From Zymoseptoria tritici IPO323 (Eukaryota; Ascomycota; Dothideomycetes; Mycosphaerellales; Mycosphaerellaceae), in NCBI RefSeq assembly GCF_000219625.1, contig NC_018212.1, positions 2,560,501-2,624,500 on the forward strand: a stretch of DNA of 64,000 bases, given 5' to 3'. Every line of letters begins with the position of its first letter. The first letter of the stretch is position 1. The translations under genes were made by a program, and so were the position numbers. Positions 59,940 through 64,000 of this stretch are shown one piece after another. The notes below the pieces were generated by a model that made no database searches, was not told the origin of the DNA, and saw only the letters and a list, made by a program, of their open reading frames with translations.

Positions 59940-60116
59940 TTATCGGGCACCCAGTGGAAAGCGTAACAAAGCTGCACGTAGTAGCGCTAGCGTCGCAGGC
60001 TCTTATATCGTAGGACTTCTATGTCTATAGAGGTTTCTACGGTAGCTGTTCTTAAGCGTCGAGTAGGAGGTATAGGCCGCTTACGTGTTCGGCTGCTAGG
60101 TTAGCTCTCCGCCTAT
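59940..60116. other. Spacer between LINE and minisatellite
   Basis: Short stretch with weak RIP signature and no recognisable feature. Confidence 0.35.
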
Positions 60117-60367
60117 CCTAGCATTAGGCGAGAAATCCGCCTAGCGGCAAGGTGGGCTGGAAATCCGCCTATCCCGGCATTAGGCGAGAAATCCGCCTAG
60201 CGGCAAGGTAGGCTAGAAATCCACCTATCCCGGCATTAGGCGAGAAATCCGCCTAGCGGCAAGGTAGGCTAGAAATCCACCTATCCCGGCATTAGGCGAG
60301 AAATCCGCCTAGCGGCAAGGTAGGCTGGAAATCTACCTATCCCGGCATTAGGCGAGAAATCCGCCTA
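60117..60367. repeat. 56-bp minisatellite, about 4.5 copies
   Basis: Units begin at 60117, 60173, 60229, 60285 and 60341. Each contains AGGCGAGAAATCCGCCT, an imperfect hairpin with a seven-base loop, then AGCGGCAAGG and a second AAATCC. The copies are more than 95 percent alike by eye and keep CpA, so they are recent or escape RIP through their short length. Confidence 0.88.
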
Positions 60368-62393
60368 CACCCGTAATCCGTAGCCGGCCTGCCCTAGCAT
60401 CGTCTATATCGTAAGAAGGGTAGACTTTAGCTATAGCTCCGGAAAGCGATATAATCCGCGTTTAGGCGGAGGAGGTAGAGCAGTTCGCAGTGTAGGCTAT
60501 AGAGGCAATCCTAGCGGAGGAGACGGCGAGGTTATAGTAGAGAGGGAGGAGTCTCAGCGGGAAGTTCAGCGGTGCGCCAATTAGTCCTAGCGACCGGACA
60601 CGGACCCTCCTTAGTTAATTAACTAAGGCGTAGGGCTTAGAGTTTGCGGTCGACTAATTAGAGGAGCCGGACGGGTCTAGAGCAGGGCTCTTTCGACTAG
60701 TGCTCTTGTTAGTGTAGTGGATTTAGTTAGTAGTAGTAGTTAGTACGGTTACCGGTTGGTTTAGTAAGCGATTTATCTGGTAGTACGAGACATATCCTTT
60801 ACCGGTAACTAGTAGAAATAGTAGAAACGGCGACGGCGAGGTCTAGAAGTGCAGGCTGTAAGGGCTCGATCTACGGAAGTAGCAATCAAGCCGAATGCAT
60901 CGATTTGCGTCCCTCTTATAAGGCTTCGGATCGATAGTATCGTCGCTGCCAAAAAGTCACATTTTGGCCCCTAAATAATAACTAAGAATAGCACACTTAG
61001 CAGTGGAGTTAGTATAGACCTCGCAATCTCTTAGTAGTAGTAGTAAGGGGCTAATGTCTACTAGTAACTATACGAACAAGAGCACTGCTTTCGACAACTC
61101 GCTAGACCTCGTCTCCTTCGCGCTTCCTCTTAACTATCGAAAATCCTTCTTAAGGGTCTGCCGACTAGTCGGGGCGAACAGACGAATTCGAGGCTCGTCG
61201 TATACTTTTAGAACCCAACTTCTTAACCTTACGACGGGTTCTTTCGAAACTAATACAAGCTCCGAGTGCGGGTTATAACAAGAAGAATTGTCTGTTTTTA
61301 ATCTTCGATATCGTATATATTAGATCTTCATTCGCCCGCTAGCAGATTTGGATTGTACGAAATCTACGTCGGAGTCTAGGAGATAGAGGAGTTCGGAGCG
61401 GAGGAGACGGCGAGGTCGTAGTAGAGAGGGAGGAGTCCGGGTAGGACAGTTCAGCAGTACGCTTCTATGTCTACGTAACCGGACACGGACCTACCTTGGT
61501 TAATTAACTAAGACGTAGGGCTCAGAGTTTGCAGTCGACGAATTAGAGGAGCCGGACAGGTCTGGATCGAATCTATACTTGGATAACTCGCTAGACCTTA
61601 TCTCCTCCGCGCTTCCTCTTTACTATCCTCTTCCGCAGTAGTACTATGTCTTGCTCGGGTGTTGTTAGTTATAGTCGAAACCCGAAAATCCTTCGTAAAG
61701 GGTCTGCCGGCAAGTCGGGGTAGTAAGACGAATCCGACGCTTGTCGCATACTTCGAAAACCTTACTTCTAAACCTTGTAACGGTTTCTTTCGCAACAAAG
61801 ACGGGCTCCGAGACTAGGCAATTACGAGAAGAACTGTTTATTAAAAATCTTCTATGTCGTATCTATAAGAGCTTGTTTTACCCTCGAGCAGACTCGGATT
61901 TAACGAAATCCGCGTCGAGGCGGACGAGACGGAGGAGTTCGCCGTACAGGAGATAGAGGCAATTACCGCGGAGGAGGTCGTAGAAGGGAGGGAGGAGTCC
62001 AGGTAGGACAGTTCAGTAGTGCGCTTCTATGTCTACGTAACCGGGTACGGACCTACCTTAGTTAATTAACTAAGACGTAGGGCTTAGAGTTTGCGGCCAG
62101 CTAATAGGCAGGGGAGGACGTAGCGGCCCTCCCGTCGCGGCCGATTCGTCTACGCGACCGGACACGGACCTACCTTGGTTAATTAACTAAGACGTAGGGC
62201 TTAGAGTTTGCAGTCGACGAATTAGAGGAGCCGGACAGGTCTAGATCGAATCTATACTTGGATAACTCGCTAGACCTCATCTCCTCCGCGCTTCCTCTTT
62301 ACTATCCTCTTCCGCGGCAGTACTATGTCTTGCTCGGGTGTTGTTAGTTATAGTCGAAACCCGAAAATCCTTTATAAAGGGTCTGCCGGCAAG

Positions 62394-63383
62394 CAGTAAG
62401 CTTGTTGTATTGTATCCTTGTTATATTATATTGTATTGTCGTATATACAGCTGTCGTAGATCCTTACCTTAAGGCTAGTGTATTATATTGTCGTGCTGTA
62501 CGGCTGGATATAATACAGCTGTATCTAGTAATAGTAGGCATAGTTTTAAGGGCTATGTTTATAGTAGTATATTCGGAGGTAGTGTTTTTAGAGGTGTATT
62601 CGGAGTCTGCGCCGGTGTTGTTGCACTGCATAAACAGAGTCTGCACCTAAGAAGTTAGCTATTAATCCACTACTCTTATAACTATTGTAACAACACTATT
62701 GCTATTAACATAGCCTTATCTTTAGCCTTAACACCCTCGACAGTAGGCTAGCAACTGCTACTACGCAAGGATCGCACCTCCGACTATGTTACGCTCTGTA
62801 AGAGCAGCGCTGTATTCGACAAGGCCCTTCAGCCGGACTCCTTTAAGATTAAGGGCACTAAATATACTCGTTGTGCGAACGCACACTACTATTCGACGCT
62901 ATTGCTTGGTGGATAGCTCGTCGCCGTTAGTAGCTATGCCTCTCACGAATGGCACTCGACTGCCTTTTAGTCCCCCTCATAAGCGATAACCCTAAGCGCT
63001 TATTTAGCTCCGGCAGAGATATAATTAACTACCGCCGTTTACAGCTCTATAGCGACATTATCGAGGCTTGTGCGTTCCTTCGCAGTGCATATGGACCTCT
63101 AATTAAGACAACAAGAGCCGGAGTAACAACACTAGCATTTAACGACGACGAGGACATTAAGAAGTCTATAGATAGTCAGACAACAAGCTCATTTATGAGC
63201 GATACAACAGCCGGCTTTACAACCTTTTGTACTACTTAAGGAGACTTATAAGTAACAGTGGTGGACGATAAGGTCTAAGAGTGTTGTATATAGTAGATAT
63301 CCACTGTATGTTGCCAAGATATACGTTATATTATATTGTTACTACCCTTATATACAATACAATCTAATATAACAAGCTTACTG
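62394..63383 (+). mobile_element. hAT-type element with TIRs and 8-bp TSD, nested in the repeat family
   Basis: A 990-bp insertion begins CAGTAAGCTTGTT and ends with its inverse (AACAAGCTTACTG). It is flanked by CCGGCAAG on both sides (62386-62393 and 63384-63391). An 8-bp duplication and CA...TG ends are typical of hAT transposons. It interrupts one repeat module whose two halves match the intact copies. It retains only the end of a transposase gene. Confidence 0.85.
62885..63239 (+). pseudogene. hAT transposase C-terminal dimerisation domain fragment
   Basis: FDAIAWWIARRR, two TAG stops, then SRMALDCLLVPLISDNPKRL and FSSGRDIINYRR match the hATC region (AWW..., then LDxLxxPxxSxxxERxFSSG). 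The rest of the transposase, including the catalytic core, is missing. The element is therefore a truncated, non-autonomous derivative. Confidence 0.82.
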
Positions 63384-64000
63384 CCGGCAAGTCGGGGCAG
63401 TAAGACGAATCCGATGCTCGTCGCATACTTCGAAAACCTCACTTCTAAACCTTGTAATAGTTTCTTTCGCAACAAAGACGGGCTCCGAGACCGGGCAATT
63501 ACGAGAAGAACTGTCTATTAAAAATCTTCTATGTCGTATCTATAAGAGCTTGTTTTACCCTCGAGCAGACTTGGATTTAACGAAATCTGTGTCGAGGCGG
63601 ACGAGACGGAGGAGTTCGCCGTACAGGAGATAGAGGCAATTACCGCGGAGGAGGTCGTAGAAGGGAGGGAGGAGTCCGGGTAGGACAGTTTAGTAGTGCG
63701 CTTCTGGGCCTACGTAACCGGGTACGGACCTACCTTAGTTAATTAACTAAGACGTAGGGCTCAGAGTTTGCGGTCGACGAATTAGAGGAGCTGGACTAGT
63801 CCGGATCAAATCTATACTTGGATAACTCGCTAGACCTCATCTCCTCCGCGCTTCCTCTTAACTATCCTGTCCCTCCGTAGCCCTTCCGCCTACGTCCTCG
63901 TCGTTTAGAAAGGTCGAAAACGACGAACCCTAGTCGACGTCGGTTACCGCATCGCTAGGCTGCGATAGGATACTCGGATCGTACGTCCGCGGCCCGCTGT

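Larger units (their letters stand above)
52940..59940 (-). mobile_element. Dead non-LTR retrotransposon (LINE)
   Basis: Minus-strand reading from right to left gives, in order, a Ser/Pro/Arg-rich gag-like part (about 59,100-57,500), an apurinic-type endonuclease (about 57,410-56,990) and a reverse transcriptase (about 55,900-54,900), then a 3' part up to the telomere-like tract. The whole body is depleted in CpA and TpG and interrupted by stops. Element ends are approximate: the 5' end is somewhere near 59.5-59.9 kb, and the 3' end may abut the TTAGGG tract. The general layout fits Tad-like or related fungal LINEs. A short un-mutated stretch at about 52,940-53,100 lies at the 3' end. Confidence 0.75.
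60400..64000. repeat. Dispersed modular repeat family with TTAATTAA core
   Basis: Five modules share the block around GTTAATTAACTAAGRCGTAG: at about 60611, 61499, 62059, 62176 and 63736. They share flanks such as GTAACCGG-ACACGGACCTACC on one side and GCAGTCGACGAATTAGAGGA plus GAATCTATACTTGGATAACTC on the other. A second module (AACAAAGACGGGCTCCGAGA to GAGATAGAGGCAATTACCGC) appears at about 61,790-62,000 and 63,470-63,680. Copies differ mostly by C/T and G/A. I find no coding sequence and no named family. The array continues past the window end. Confidence 0.7.

Noticed and set aside
60117..60367. CRISPR-like array
   Set aside because: Head-to-tail near-identical 56-bp units without unique spacers in a eukaryotic repeat block; the same applies to 42474-42588.
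62402..62650. 82-codon frame at the left end of the hAT element
   Set aside because: Tyr/Val/Leu-rich translation of TIR-proximal AT-rich DNA; no transposase similarity.

Overview
This window looks like nuclear DNA of a filamentous ascomycete (Pezizomycotina; a Dothideomycete would fit, but I cannot name a genus). The genes carry short introns of about 50-85 bp with CTAAC/CTGAC-type branch points. They encode fungal families: a highly reducing polyketide synthase, a PDR transporter, an RTA1 protein and a LAT permease. Gene islands alternate with blocks in which CpA and TpG are almost absent and TpA is very common while CpG persists. That is the signature of repeat-induced point mutation (RIP).

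Layout. 1-2,190: ordinary DNA with an F-box-like gene. 2,190-5,785: a RIP-mutated Mutator-like (MULE) relic. 5,800-19,340: a gene island with a mitochondrial-type membrane protein, a long stretch with little coding, a small secreted cysteine-rich protein, a secreted GMC oxidoreductase, an RTA1-like membrane protein and a LAT/MUP-type amino-acid permease. 19,340-21,419: RIP-mutated DNA. 21,420-47,568: a candidate secondary-metabolite cluster. 47,940-64,000: a transposon and satellite block, perhaps subtelomeric. It holds a complete MULE with terminal inverted repeats and target duplication, a 174-bp satellite, an interstitial telomeric tract, a dead LINE, a 56-bp minisatellite, dispersed repeat modules and a nested hAT relic.

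The cluster has one seven-exon HR-PKS (KS-AT-DH-degenerate MT-ER-KR-ACP, 2,399 aa modelled, no release domain). It also has a divergently transcribed Fe(II)/2-oxoglutarate dioxygenase, a short-chain dehydrogenase, an epoxide-hydrolase-type alpha/beta hydrolase, a PDR-type ABC transporter, a cytochrome P450, a second SDR and an alpha/beta hydrolase that could release or process the chain. A RIP-mutated island (about 33.7-36.9 kb) holding two un-mutated SINE-like copies splits it in two. I see no cluster transcription factor. A plausible order is chain assembly without C-methylation, release by a trans hydrolase, oxidation by the dioxygenase, P450 and SDRs, opening of an epoxide, and export. The product is unknown to me.

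Exon models were built by hand from splice signals and conserved motifs. For every spliced gene the exon lengths sum to a multiple of three. Two introns in the cluster appear to be GC-AG.
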